Shown: positions 27,938-37,393 of the stretch, one piece after another
Position numbering within the stretch: the first letter of the stretch is position 1
Layout of the letters: every line of letters begins with the position of its first letter
Assembly (NCBI RefSeq): GCF_008974325.1
Contig: NZ_BKCG01000013.1
Location: 1 to 50,791 of the forward strand
Direction: 5' to 3'
From: Patiriisocius marinus
GTDB lineage: Bacteria > Bacteroidota > Bacteroidia > Flavobacteriales > Flavobacteriaceae
Length of the DNA: 50,791 nucleotides
The notes under the pieces: model-generated
The model's input: only the letters and a program-made list of their open reading frames with translations
Database searches by the model: none
Told to the model about the DNA's origin: nothing
Program-made: the position numbers and the translations under genes

Positions 27938-29452
27938 ATGCCAATTCCCATAGTAAATTCTATTGCCTCTTGGTTCTTAAAAAAGCGTTCTCATCAAATT
28001 GAACTCTTTATTAAGTACCCAATTGATGTGCAGAATGAATTACTTGAAAACTTAATTCAAACTGCAAAAAATACTGAGATAGGTAAGCTGTATGATTTTG
28101 CAAGCATAAAAACTTATCGTGAATTTGCCGAACGACTACCAATTACAACATACGAAGAAAACCAAGAACGAATTGAGCGTGCAAGAAGAGGAGAAACAAA
28201 TATTTTCTGGCCTACTCCTATAAAATGGTTTGCTAAATCTAGCGGAACCACAAACGCTAAAAGTAAATTTATCCCAGTTAGCACAGCATCATTAGAGCAG
28301 TGTCATTATGCTGCAAGTAAAGATTTACTTTGCATGTATTTAAACAATAATGAAGATTCACAATTATTTGTTGGTAAGAGTTTACGCTTAGGCGGAAGCA
28401 AAGAATTATACAAAGAAAACGGAACTATTTTTGGCGACTTATCTGCTATTTTAATTGACAATATGCCTTTTTGGGCAGAATATAGCAGCACTCCAAGTAG
28501 TGAAGTTAGTTTAATGGGAGACTGGGAAACTAAAATGCAAGCCATTGTAGATGAAACCATTAAAGAAAATGTAACTAGTTTGGCTGGAGTTCCATCGTGG
28601 ATGTTAGTGTTATTAAACAACGTTATGGAAACCACAGGGAAAGGAAATCTCTTTGAAGTTTGGCCAAACCTTGAAGTATATTTTCACGGAGGCGTAAGTT
28701 TCGACCCATATATTGAACAATACAATAAGTTACTGCCAAAAGACTCCTTTAGATATTACGAAATTTATAATGCAAGTGAAGGCTTTTTTGCAATCCAAGA
28801 CAGAAATAGCAGCAAAGAATTACTCTTAATGCTCGATTACGGAATTTTCTACGAATTTATCCCTACGGATTCTTACGGAAGCCCTTCTCAAAAAATAATT
28901 TCATTAGAAGATGTTGAAGTAAACAAAAATTATGCAATTGTTATAACAACTAACGCTGGTCTTTGGCGCTATAAAGTTGGTGATACTGTTCGATTTACTT
29001 CTGTAGATCCCTATCGAATTAAAGTAACCGGAAGAACCAAACACCATATTAATGTATTTGGTGAAGAGTTGATAATTGAAAATGCTGAAGCCGCATTAAA
29101 AAAAGCTTCTTTGGTTACAGGTTGTGAAATAGTAGAATACACCGCCGCACCTATTTTTATGGAAGGAAAAGAAAAAGGTGCACACGAGTGGATAATAGAA
29201 TTTAAAGATCCACCTAAAAGCTTTAAAACGTTTTCTGAGACACTTGACCAAGCGTTAATGGAAGTCAATAGCGATTATGAGGCAAAACGTTTCAACAACA
29301 CTACTTTAAATGCCCCTACAATTCACCAAGGAAGAAATCACTTGTTTTACGATTGGCTCAAACAACACGATAAACTTGGAGGCCAACATAAAGTTCCTAG
29401 ACTTTCAAATACACGTGACTTTTTAGAAGAATTACTGCAACTTAACAAGTAG
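27938..29452 (+). CDS. GH3-like acyl-adenylate/acyl-amidosynthetase family protein
   Basis: 504 residues, the normal length for bacterial GH3 proteins. Plant GH3 enzymes adenylate a carboxylic acid with ATP and couple it to an amino acid. The ATP/AMP-binding motifs are visible: KSSGTTNAKSKFIPVS (phosphate loop), FHGGVSFDPY, IYNASEGFFAIQ, LWRYKVGDTVRFT and GRTKHHINVFGEELIIENAE. The substrates of bacterial homologues are not known. The gene stands alone, divergent from DUF2797, and is followed by a separate lipoprotein gene with its own promoter. Confidence 0.93.
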   Translation: MPIPIVNSIASWFLKKRSHQIELFIKYPIDVQNELLENLIQTAKNTEIGKLYDFASIKTYREFAERLPITTYEENQERIERARRGETNIFWPTPIKWFAKSSGTTNAKSKFIPVSTASLEQCHYAASKDLLCMYLNNNEDSQLFVGKSLRLGGSKELYKENGTIFGDLSAILIDNMPFWAEYSSTPSSEVSLMGDWETKMQAIVDETIKENVTSLAGVPSWMLVLLNNVMETTGKGNLFEVWPNLEVYFHGGVSFDPYIEQYNKLLPKDSFRYYEIYNASEGFFAIQDRNSSKELLLMLDYGIFYEFIPTDSYGSPSQKIISLEDVEVNKNYAIVITTNAGLWRYKVGDTVRFTSVDPYRIKVTGRTKHHINVFGEELIIENAEAALKKASLVTGCEIVEYTAAPIFMEGKEKGAHEWIIEFKDPPKSFKTFSETLDQALMEVNSDYEAKRFNNTTLNAPTIHQGRNHLFYDWLKQHDKLGGQHKVPRLSNTRDFLEELLQLNK

Positions 29453-29588
29453 TAAATATTAACATATCGCCCAAATACATCTTTAATCGGATTAAAAACA
29501 TCCCGTAAAACGTTAATTTCAGGCGCTTTACCGAAACACATTAAGGAAAATGTATTTCAACGAATTTCCACTACGTTCAGCCAATAGT

Positions 29589-29620
29589 TTTGGTAGTACT
29601 TTTCTTACGATGTAGTTTTG
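29589..29620 (+). promoter_or_regulatory. Promoter of the small lipoprotein gene
   Basis: TTTG (29589-29592), a 20-base spacer and TAGTTTTG (29613-29620) match both elements of the Bacteroidota promoter. The transcript would start about 20 bases before the ATG at 29647. Confidence 0.65.
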
Positions 29621-29646
29621 CACTGTACAATAGAAGTTACATAATA

Positions 29647-29832
29647 ATGAAAAAAGCAATTTTAATTTTAGCAGCAGTAGTTTTAACAAGCACATTTACG
29701 TCTTGCGGAACAACTAATTCTATAAAAAATAGCGATACTGAATTAGCAGGTTACACTTTAAAAAGTAAAACAGAGCTAATGGAACAAAAAATACTGAATA
29801 CATCAACTAAAAAGGTGATTGTTACTCCATAA
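29647..29832 (+). CDS. Small lipoprotein, function unknown
   Basis: 61 residues from the ATG at 29647; the frame is open further up to 29590, but that part contains the promoter and no lipoprotein signal. The N-terminus MKKAILILAAVVLTSTFTSC is a signal peptide ending in a lipobox-like TSC, so Cys20 should be lipidated. The mature part is only about 42 residues, polar, with Lys, Thr and Glu, and no domain that I recognise. It has its own promoter and a strong terminator, which argues that it is a real, independently expressed gene. Confidence 0.75.
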   Translation: MKKAILILAAVVLTSTFTSCGTTNSIKNSDTELAGYTLKSKTELMEQKILNTSTKKVIVTP

Positions 29833-29854
29833 AAATAAGTTTAAGTTAAGTTTT

Positions 29855-29896
29855 AAAAGACTCCTAGTTGAACATTCAACTGGGAGTCTTTTTTTT
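29855..29896 (+). terminator. Terminator of the small lipoprotein gene
   Basis: Stem GACTCCtAGTTG / CAACTgGGAGTC around a six-base loop (AACATT), followed by eight T residues. It lies about 25 bases after the stop. Confidence 0.9.
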
Positions 29897-29911
29897 CAAC
29901 TTATTATATAT

Positions 29912-29949
29912 ATAAAAGAGCCAAATGTAATTTACATTTGGCTCTTTTA
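29912..29949. terminator. Bidirectional terminator, serving clpX on the minus strand
   Basis: Two perfect 18- to 19-base arms (ATAAAAGAGCCAAATGTAA and its reverse complement) lie about one base apart, with T-rich flanks on both strands. On the minus strand it follows the clpX stop by about 50 bases. Confidence 0.8.
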
Positions 29950-29997
29950 TTTTAAACTGATTATACTAATCGCTATCTACTAGCTTTTAGTTTATAG

Positions 29998-31230
29998 TTA
30001 AGAAACTGCTTTCAACTTCTTAATGGTAGATTTATTAAGTTTCTCTTCAGCATACTCTTTAGTCACCTTTAATACTTTCTCGTCAGTACCCGGCAGGTCG
30101 AACATTGCATCAGTTAACACAGCTTCACAAAGTGAGCGCAAACCTCTTGCTCCTAATTTGTACACTATAGCTTGCTCTACAATAAAATCTAAAGCTTCAA
30201 TAGTTATTATAAGCTCAATACCGTCCATTTCAAATAACTTCTTGTATTGTTTAACAATAGCATTCTTCGGCTCTGTTAAAATAGCTCTAAGCGTTCCCTT
30301 GTCTAATGGATTCATATAAGTTAATACAGGAAGTCGACCAATTATTTCAGGAATCAATCCAAAGTCTTTTAAATCCTTAGGTATGATATAACGCAACATT
30401 TGATCTGTCTCTAACAAATTCTCTTTCATTGAAGCACTAAAACCAACTGCTTGTAAATTTAATCGTTTAGAGATATGACGGTTAATTCCATCAAAAGCTC
30501 CACCTGCAATAAATAATATATTTTCCGTATTTACTTCAATAAATTTTTGATCTGGATGCTTACGTCCACCTTTAGGGGGCACATTTACAACTGTACCTTC
30601 TAACAACTTAAGTAACGCTTGTTGCACACCTTCACCACTTACATCACGTGTAATTGATGGGTTATCACTCTTACGAGCAATTTTATCGATTTCATCAATA
30701 AAAACAATACCGTTTTGAGCTTTCTCAAGATTATAGTCTGCTGCTTGCAATAAACGAGTTAAAATACTTTCAACATCTTCACCTACGTAACCTGCTTCCG
30801 TTAGCACTGTTGCATCAACAATTGCTAAAGGCACATTTAACATTCTTGCAATAGTTTTAGCAACTAGTGTTTTACCAGTTCCTGTTTGCCCAACAATAAT
30901 GATATTACTTTTCTGAATTTCAATATCGTCATCCGTTTTAGGCTGTAATAATCTTTTATAGTGATTATATACTGCCACAGACATCACTCTTTTAGTGTGA
31001 TCTTGTCCTATAACGTAATCATCTAAAAATGCCTTTATATTTTTAGGCTTTTTTAGCATTAATTCATTACTTAACTCCTCATCACCAGAATGTGTTGCTT
31101 CTTCTACTACAATACCATGCGCTTGTTCAATACAACGATCACAAATGTGCGCGTCTAAACCAGCGATTAGTAAACTTGTATCTGCCTTTTTTCTTCCACA
31201 GAAAGAACACTCTAATACTTCCTTTGCCAT
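29998..31230 (-). CDS. clpX: ATP-dependent Clp protease ATP-binding subunit ClpX
   Basis: 410 residues, full length. This AAA+ unfoldase delivers substrates to ClpP. The N-terminal zinc-binding domain has its four cysteines (CSFCGRK and HICDRCI). Walker A is [15 protein letters not shown], the pore-loop region includes GYVGEDVE, Walker B is [13 protein letters not shown], and the C-terminal part contains [15 protein letters not shown] and [12 protein letters not shown] with the sensor-2 arginine. It is the last gene of the tig-clpP-clpX group, separated from clpP by 110 bases, and ends before a strong hairpin terminator. Confidence 0.97.
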   Translation of the reverse strand: MAKEVLECSFCGRKKADTSLLIAGLDAHICDRCIEQAHGIVVEEATHSGDEELSNELMLKKPKNIKAFLDDYVIGQDHTKRVMSVAVYNHYKRLLQPKTDDDIEIQKSNIIIVGQTGTGKTLVAKTIARMLNVPLAIVDATVLTEAGYVGEDVESILTRLLQAADYNLEKAQNGIVFIDEIDKIARKSDNPSITRDVSGEGVQQALLKLLEGTVVNVPPKGGRKHPDQKFIEVNTENILFIAGGAFDGINRHISKRLNLQAVGFSASMKENLLETDQMLRYIIPKDLKDFGLIPEIIGRLPVLTYMNPLDKGTLRAILTEPKNAIVKQYKKLFEMDGIELIITIEALDFIVEQAIVYKLGARGLRSLCEAVLTDAMFDLPGTDEKVLKVTKEYAEEKLNKSTIKKLKAVS

Positions 31231-31340
31231 TTTTTTTAATTATGAATTATAAATTCAGAATTCTAAATTTCATCGGTGATTTGCAATGGATAATTTCACT
31301 ACAAGTCGTGGATGCTTATAATTTTCGCGTAAGCTACATA

Positions 31341-32015
31341 CTAGTTACGTGCTAAAATTTCGTCTATCATACCATACTCTTTAGCACGATCTGCTTTCAT
31401 CCAGTAATCACGGTCACTATCCTCATAAACCTTGTCATAAGGTTGTCCTGAGTGATTTGAGATTATTTTATACAATTCTTCTTTTAGTGTAATGATTTCA
31501 CGAGCTGTAATTTCAATATCACTAGCTTGTCCTTGAGCTCCACCCATAGGTTGGTGAATCATAACACGTGAGTGTGTTAAACCACTACGTTTTCCTTTTT
31601 CACCTGCACATAATAAAACTGCTCCCATTGAAGCTGCCATACCTGTACAAATTGTTGCAACATCGGGTTTAATAAATTGCATTGTATCATATATACCTAA
31701 TCCAGCATATACACTCCCACCTGGAGAGTTTATGTAAATTTGAATATCTTTAGAAGCATCTGTGCTTTCTAAAAATAACAATTGCGCTTGTACAATATTT
31801 GCTACTTGGTCATTAATTCCTGTACCAAGAAAGATAATTCTATCCATCATTAGTCGAGAAAAAACATCCATTGCAACAGCGTTCATTTGTCGCTCTTCAA
31901 TAATATTAGGAGTTAAGTTTACAGGATACATACTACTCATTATTTTATCGTAGTACGTACTGCTTATTCCCTGATCCTTTATTGCGTATTTTTTAAATTC
32001 TTTTCCGTAATCCAT
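31341..32015 (-). CDS. clpP: ATP-dependent Clp protease proteolytic subunit ClpP
   Basis: 224 residues. Serine protease that forms the two-ring chamber of Clp protease with ClpX. The catalytic Ser lies in CTGMAASMGAVLL, the His in RVMIHQPMGG and the Asp in the DSDRDYWMKADRAKEYG region. The N-terminal ~30 residues include a possible propeptide. IYINSPGGSVYAGLGIYDTM is the oxyanion-hole strand. It lies between tig and clpX on the same strand. Confidence 0.97.
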   Translation of the reverse strand: MDYGKEFKKYAIKDQGISSTYYDKIMSSMYPVNLTPNIIEERQMNAVAMDVFSRLMMDRIIFLGTGINDQVANIVQAQLLFLESTDASKDIQIYINSPGGSVYAGLGIYDTMQFIKPDVATICTGMAASMGAVLLCAGEKGKRSGLTHSRVMIHQPMGGAQGQASDIEITAREIITLKEELYKIISNHSGQPYDKVYEDSDRDYWMKADRAKEYGMIDEILARN

Positions 32016-32125
32016 AGTCCTTTTAAATCTACTTTAATCGTTGATATTTTATGGCTTTCGCCAAAATTTTACAGCTTTAACACCTTTGTCTTTTAATTAA
32101 ACTATACTAAAGTTACCAAAAAACA

Positions 32126-32155
32126 AGGGCGCTCTATTGATATATAAAGCGCCCT
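32126..32155 (-). terminator. Terminator after trigger factor gene
   Basis: On the minus strand AGGGCGCT and AGCGCCCT pair around a 14-base loop and are followed by TTGTTTTTT. It sits 25 bases after the tig stop, so tig and clpP may be separate transcripts. Confidence 0.75.
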
Positions 32156-32179
32156 AAAGATAGTTAATATTTTAAAGAC

Positions 32180-33499
32180 TTATGCGTACGCTTCTTTAAT
32201 GAATTTATCATAAGAAACCTCTTTAGTCTTAAGTTTTGCATTTTCCTTAAAATATTGTAAAAGTTTATTTGTGTTTAATTGCTCGCTTAAACGTTTAACT
32301 TCTTCTTGGTTAGACATAATACGCGCTGCAATATTATCTAGCTCTTCGTCACTAGGATCCATTTGACCAAACTGAGCCATTTGAGCTTTAATCATTTGAC
32401 GGCTATAATCTTTCAACTCATCAAAGGTTACTTGCAAGTTATTTTCCGCACGTAACTTCCCTTCAATTAACTGGTAACGCAATCCTTTTTCGCTTCTTTC
32501 AAATTCAGCTTTTGCTTCTTCATCTGTCATTGGCTTTTCAGAAGATGTTTGAATCCATCTTTCTAAAAACTGCGTTGGAAGATCAAATTTTGTATTCTCA
32601 ATTAATGATTCTACAACGTCATTTAAAAGTTTTTGATCACTTTGTTGCATAAACTGTTGTTCAGCATCTTCTTTAATTTTAGCCTTTAATTCATCTTCAG
32701 AAGTTACAACATCTTTCCCAAAAAGCTTATCAAAAAGTTCTTGATTAAGTTCTGCCATTTCACGAGTATTTACTTCCTCTACTTTGAAAGAAACCTCAAC
32801 ATCAAGACCGTGAGCAGCATCGTGATCTACGCCTAAATATTTTTGGTTATCGTGATCATCTGCAAACAATCCTTTTGTTTTAAGCGTAACAACATCACCA
32901 ACTTTAGCTCCAGTTAATGCTTTAATTTGAGTTTTGCCTTTAAGTGCATCTAACTCTATTGTTGTACTTTTCTCTATTCCTGCTTCATCATTAGAAAAAG
33001 TTCCAGTTATTTCAACTCCTTTTGCGACTGCATCTTGAGAAGTAAGTTTCCCATATTGCTTACGAATTGTTTTCACTTGGTTGTCTAACATTTCATCATC
33101 TGCAACAACTTTATAGTTTGTTACTGCTTTTTTCTTAACATCAACATCAAACTTTGGCGCAAGACCTAAGTCAAATTCGAATGTAAAGTCATCAGATTTC
33201 CAATCGATAGCTGTTTCATTTTTAGGCAAAGGATTACCCAAAACATCGAGTTTTTCTTCATTTAAAAACTTATGTAGTCCTTCTTGAAGAAGTTTATTAA
33301 CCTCTTCAACTAAAACTGATTGTCCGTATTGTTTTTTAACCATTCCCATTGGGATATGACCTTTTCTAAAACCTGGGATGTTAGCAGTTTTTCTATAATT
33401 ATTTAATACTTTTTCTACATTAGACTGGTAATCATCTTTCTTGATTTCTACCGTTACTACTGCATTTAACGCATCAATGTCTTTCTTTTTAATATCCAT
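32180..33499 (-). CDS. tig: Trigger factor (ribosome-associated chaperone)
   Basis: 439 residues, the usual size. It binds ribosomes next to the exit tunnel and shields nascent chains. The ribosome-binding signature lies in NIPGFRKGHIPMGMVKKQYG (residues ~41-60). A divergent FKBP-like middle domain follows, with weak PPIase signature as is usual in Bacteroidota, and then a long helical C-terminal arm domain (residues ~250-430) rich in Glu, Gln and Lys. The gene precedes clpP and clpX, the classical order, but a terminator stands between tig and clpP. Confidence 0.94.
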   Translation of the reverse strand: MDIKKKDIDALNAVVTVEIKKDDYQSNVEKVLNNYRKTANIPGFRKGHIPMGMVKKQYGQSVLVEEVNKLLQEGLHKFLNEEKLDVLGNPLPKNETAIDWKSDDFTFEFDLGLAPKFDVDVKKKAVTNYKVVADDEMLDNQVKTIRKQYGKLTSQDAVAKGVEITGTFSNDEAGIEKSTTIELDALKGKTQIKALTGAKVGDVVTLKTKGLFADDHDNQKYLGVDHDAAHGLDVEVSFKVEEVNTREMAELNQELFDKLFGKDVVTSEDELKAKIKEDAEQQFMQQSDQKLLNDVVESLIENTKFDLPTQFLERWIQTSSEKPMTDEEAKAEFERSEKGLRYQLIEGKLRAENNLQVTFDELKDYSRQMIKAQMAQFGQMDPSDEELDNIAARIMSNQEEVKRLSEQLNTNKLLQYFKENAKLKTKEVSYDKFIKEAYA

Positions 33500-33654
33500 G
33501 AGAGTCTTTCCTTTTCTTCTTATTTAAACGCTTAAGCACATCAATTCGTGCTTTTTACGAGCGTGCAAAAATACGACAAATTAGCATACACAACAAGTAT
33601 CTTGCATTTCAAAATACTGAGTTAAATAACTCATAAACAAATATAATTTTAAGG

Positions 33655-33690
33655 AATAAAAAAACCGCTCTAAATAAATAGAGCGGTTTT
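33655..33690 (-). terminator. Terminator after the SGNH hydrolase gene
   Basis: On the minus strand AAAACCGCTCT and AGAGCGGTTTT pair around an eight-base AT loop and continue into TTTTTTT. It ends the fadL-SGNH operon 20 bases after the stop. Confidence 0.9.
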
Positions 33691-33711
33691 CAGTAAGTAT
33701 AAACTATTGTT

Positions 33712-35247
33712 TTAGTTTACATTATTCTCTAAAGTAACTGAAGGGAAACTTCCCGGAGCAACTGTTGGTACAGTTGCGTTATACTTTTTATTAATAGCTT
33801 CAATAATAGCATTAGTTGTAAAAGCATATCCACGAGCTGTTGGATGAACACCATCTAAAGAAAACGCTCCACCTGTAACATATGTAGAAGTCAATACACC
33901 TCCGTCAATTGCTACACCACCTGCCGCTACATCTGCTAAAGCTGAACGCGCATCAACAAATGCAAGATCATTAGCAGCTGCTAACGCTTGGATTGTAGCA
34001 TTATAAGATTGTGCTGCAACTGAAACTCTCTCTTGCTCCACACTAGTAAGCACAAATTGATTAGCTAAAGGAATAGACACCCCTACAACTCCCTGAGGAT
34101 TTGATGGGTCTGGTGTTGAGCCTAAAACACTAGATGCTGGTAAAACAACTAAATCACTAGAGTTTGCTTGACGTAATTGCCCTAATAACATTGCTGTTGC
34201 TGGTGGAAGGTTTAAAGGTGGCCCCTGTAAAACTCCACTAACATCTGTTAAATCAGTATCAACAATTATTGGAAAGTTTACACCTTCAACAAAATTTATT
34301 GTTCTTGAAGCTGCTTCCTCAGCAGTAATAACTCCAAACTGAACTAATCCTGGTAATACTTGAGTATTATATTGTCCAAACTGAGCATTTAATGCTCCTG
34401 CAGTTGCTGCATCCAAAGGAATAGAACGAGCAGGAACAGTTGTGAAATATGGAATTGAAGTAATATTTGGTATGTTTACCAAAGCACCTTTAGCACCACC
34501 AGAAGTTAATGCATCTACCTGCGCGCTATAAGCTGCTGCAAAAACATTAGGATCTGTTATGTCATTACTACCATAAGTTGAAGGATCTAAATTACCCGTT
34601 TGATCAACCCCTGAACCTCCAGAAGTAGCATAAGAAAGAATATCATTATTACCTATCCACAAACTAAAGAATGTTGGGTTTAAAGACACAGCATCAGAAA
34701 TCACAGTTGCACTTGAACTAGTTGCAAATCTTGCATAATAAGGGTTAGCTGTTCCACTTAAAACTCCTCCAGCATCACCATATCCAGGTGCTACTAAATG
34801 AAAACTTTTAGCTCCAGGAACCCCCATATTATTAAAAGGCCCTGTTGCACTTGTTGTAATTTCAGTAGTACCAACACCTTCTAATGTAGTTGGAAAAGGA
34901 TTTCCATTTTCATCATTAGACAAAACAAGTCTATTTCCAGCAACTTCAGTACCGTTTAAAAACAAACCTCCTAAGTTATCTGACATTAATGGTTGTGTAA
35001 ACTCACCACCTCCAACGAAAGTGAATTGAGTTGCCATAATATTAGGATATGAGTTTTCTTGTCCTGAAATATATAATGCGCTATCTGCATAACCTGCTGT
35101 TAAAGAATTACCAACAGCGACGTAAGTAGAAAAGTCTGCATCTCCATTATCGTAAAACCCCTCATCAACAGGAGTATCAAATTCTGGCTCACAGCTTACC
35201 AAACCTACGGCAGCTAAACCAATCATAAATTTTATAGTATTTTTCAT
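33712..35247 (-). CDS. SGNH/GDSL-hydrolase-like outer-membrane lipoprotein
   Basis: 511 residues. The N-terminus MKNTIKFMIGLAAVGLVSC is a lipoprotein signal with Cys19. The SGNH blocks follow: block I YVAVGNSLTAGY (Ser nucleophile, with Asn where GDSL has Asp), block III LWIGNNDIL (Asn), and block V FSLDGVHPTARGYAF (Asp and His near the C-terminus). A long insertion between blocks III and V is typical of this Bacteroidota subgroup. It should be an esterase or lipase held at the outer membrane. It follows the FadL-type channel by 17 bases in one operon, suggesting that it releases fatty acids or another hydrophobic product for uptake by that channel. Substrate unknown. Confidence 0.85.
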   Translation of the reverse strand: MKNTIKFMIGLAAVGLVSCEPEFDTPVDEGFYDNGDADFSTYVAVGNSLTAGYADSALYISGQENSYPNIMATQFTFVGGGEFTQPLMSDNLGGLFLNGTEVAGNRLVLSNDENGNPFPTTLEGVGTTEITTSATGPFNNMGVPGAKSFHLVAPGYGDAGGVLSGTANPYYARFATSSSATVISDAVSLNPTFFSLWIGNNDILSYATSGGSGVDQTGNLDPSTYGSNDITDPNVFAAAYSAQVDALTSGGAKGALVNIPNITSIPYFTTVPARSIPLDAATAGALNAQFGQYNTQVLPGLVQFGVITAEEAASRTINFVEGVNFPIIVDTDLTDVSGVLQGPPLNLPPATAMLLGQLRQANSSDLVVLPASSVLGSTPDPSNPQGVVGVSIPLANQFVLTSVEQERVSVAAQSYNATIQALAAANDLAFVDARSALADVAAGGVAIDGGVLTSTYVTGGAFSLDGVHPTARGYAFTTNAIIEAINKKYNATVPTVAPGSFPSVTLENNVN

Positions 35248-35264
35248 CTTATTGATTTTTTTGA

Positions 35265-36515
35265 TTATAACTTGTAAGTAACACCTAGACCTGGAATAAA
35301 TGCGCTTGACTTGTAAGTCCCTTCGAAAGGTACAGCATTTCCATTTTCAAAATACGCATCGTAAGAAGCGTCAACCTCATCAAAGTGTAAATACAAGAAC
35401 GAAGCGTCAATTTCAAATCTACTTCCTACATTGAAAGTTAAACCTGCAGAGTAACCATCACTATCATTACGTGGAGTTTCAGGAGCGAAACGTCCAGCTT
35501 GAACAGGTGATTCATCAAAATAATAACCAGCTCTTAAAGTAAAAGTTTCAGTAGCCGCATATTGTAAACCAAAACGGTATGTAGATGCATTTTCATAGTT
35601 ACGTGCATTTACTGAATCTGGAATATCTTCATTTGCGAAATCGATATTTAACGACTCGTATTCATTCCAGAATGCTCTGTTGAAATCAAATGCAAATAAT
35701 AATTTATCTGTAACCTCATATGAAAGACCAACTGTCATTTCAGCAGGTAAAGGTAATCTTGCTGCAAATGTTGTGTCTTGGAATGGAGTTAAATCTGAAT
35801 TTGGAATATTGTCGAATGTTGCTTCACCCTCTTCAACTTCTAAAATAATTTTAGAACGGTATGTAGCTCCTATTCTTAACTTATCTGTTGGATTGAACAT
35901 TGCACTTGCAGTCCATCCCCATTTAGTTACACCAGTTTCATCTAATGTAACTTCGGCTCTTTCACCGTTTACATCAGTTAGCGTACGGTTTAAGTTACGA
36001 TTGAAGTTTACTGAACCTATTGCATAAATTGGTCCACCACCAATACTAAAATATTCACTCAATTTAATAGAAACAGTAGGTTGAATAAAAATAGCTTGTA
36101 AATCAATATTATTTACTAAGTGTGATCCAGCCCAATCATCTTCATAAGAAACTCCACTTCCGTAAGGAGTATAAACACCAAGAGCTAATGCTAACCAATC
36201 TGTTGCTTGGTATGAAACATAAGCATAAAAAGGTGTACCTATTAAACTTTCGGTCATTGCATTTTCACCAGTTGCTTCATTTTGGTATGCTATATCAGCA
36301 AATACACCATGAGCACCAACCGATACGTTCAATCTATTTTCTAAGTACACTAATCCAGCAGGATTGAAGAATACTAATTCACTACTGTTGACTACAGCAA
36401 CACCTGTATGACCCATAGCCATCGCTTTGTTACCCTGAAGACTAATTCTGTATCCACCTGCATAAGTTACCGCAGTAACAAGCGCAAATACAGTAAGAAG
36501 TAATACTTTTTTCAT
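35265..36515 (-). CDS. FadL/OmpP1-family outer-membrane transporter
   Basis: 416 residues. The signal peptide (MKKVLLLTVFALVTAVTYA) is followed by GGYRISLQGNKAMAMGHTGV, the FadL hatch region, then repeated amphipathic strands of a beta-barrel. The start of the barrel carries VVNSSELVFFNPAGLVYL, with the conserved Asn-Pro-Ala. The protein ends in a strand with a penultimate Lys and a terminal Leu (YKL). Such proteins let long-chain fatty acids and other hydrophobic compounds cross the outer membrane. It is the first gene of a two-gene operon with the SGNH lipoprotein. Confidence 0.92.
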   Translation of the reverse strand: MKKVLLLTVFALVTAVTYAGGYRISLQGNKAMAMGHTGVAVVNSSELVFFNPAGLVYLENRLNVSVGAHGVFADIAYQNEATGENAMTESLIGTPFYAYVSYQATDWLALALGVYTPYGSGVSYEDDWAGSHLVNNIDLQAIFIQPTVSIKLSEYFSIGGGPIYAIGSVNFNRNLNRTLTDVNGERAEVTLDETGVTKWGWTASAMFNPTDKLRIGATYRSKIILEVEEGEATFDNIPNSDLTPFQDTTFAARLPLPAEMTVGLSYEVTDKLLFAFDFNRAFWNEYESLNIDFANEDIPDSVNARNYENASTYRFGLQYAATETFTLRAGYYFDESPVQAGRFAPETPRNDSDGYSAGLTFNVGSRFEIDASFLYLHFDEVDASYDAYFENGNAVPFEGTYKSSAFIPGLGVTYKL

Positions 36516-36631
36516 AATTGTTTTAGGTTTGATTAATAATTAATTTAATAATAACTTTTAATTAACATAGGTAATTTAAACTGCTGACACACAATTTACT
36601 ATGCATACATAATAAATTAACCTTTGCAATA

Positions 36632-37393
36632 CTATAAAAAATTCATCACAAATAAGTAAAATTCATCAGGATTTTCTGCGTGCAGCCAATGACCAGCGTT
36701 CGCGACGGTAACAATCTTAGATTTCGGGAATTGTTTTAAAATCAGCAATTCATCAACATCCTCAATATAACCAGATTTTGAACCTCTTAAAAATAGTGTT
36801 TCTTTTTCAAATACAAAGGATTGATTTAAAGATTTTCCAACTTCTGCAATTTCCTTTGTAACTACTTCAAGGTTAACACGAAGTCCTAAAACGCCTTTTT
36901 CAACCCAATATAAATTCTTTAACAAAAATTGACGTGTTCCTAAATCTCTTATATAATTAGACAAAACCCCATCAGCTTCTTTCCTAGTTTTCAAAGTATT
37001 GAAGTCTAATAGCGAGAGTGCTTTTAAAATATCCTGATGATGTTGTGGATAGGCTTTTGGACCAATATCTGCAACAAGTAATTTATGTACTCGATGTGGA
37101 TATTCGCAAGCAAATTGCATTGCTGTTTTCCCACCCATTGAATGACCAAGCAAACTAATTGACTCTAAATTATAGTGATCAATATATTTCAATAGATCGT
37201 ATGCCATTGATTCATAAGTAAAAACATCACTATGAAAACTACGCCCATGATTTCTTTGGTCTACTAAATGTACTTGGTAGCCTTCTTCTGCAAACCTATT
37301 ACCTAAGGTTTTCCAATTATCACCCATTCCCATAAATCCGTGAAGTATTATTAGTGGGGTCCCTTCTCCTATTATTTGTGAGTGTAATATCAT
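36632..37393 (-). CDS. Alpha/beta-fold hydrolase (YbfF-like esterase)
   Basis: 253 residues. Oxyanion motif ILHGFMGMGDNWK, QRNHGRS, nucleophile elbow LLGHSMGGKTAMQFA and the final VANAGHWLHAENP give a full catalytic set and match the small esterases around E. coli YbfF. No signal peptide, so it acts in the cytoplasm. Its ATG shares one base with the pdxJ stop (TAATG), so the two are translationally coupled. Substrate unknown; there is no clear metabolic link to vitamin B6. Confidence 0.9.
   Translation of the reverse strand: MILHSQIIGEGTPLIILHGFMGMGDNWKTLGNRFAEEGYQVHLVDQRNHGRSFHSDVFTYESMAYDLLKYIDHYNLESISLLGHSMGGKTAMQFACEYPHRVHKLLVADIGPKAYPQHHQDILKALSLLDFNTLKTRKEADGVLSNYIRDLGTRQFLLKNLYWVEKGVLGLRVNLEVVTKEIAEVGKSLNQSFVFEKETLFLRGSKSGYIEDVDELLILKQFPKSKIVTVANAGHWLHAENPDEFYLFVMNFL

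Noticed and set aside
29347-29541. 64-codon minus-strand ORF overlapping the GH3 end
   Set aside because: Mostly antisense to the GH3 gene. The part beyond (reading CFGKAPEINVLRDVFNPIKD) looks protein-like, but there is no promoter or homologue I can name.
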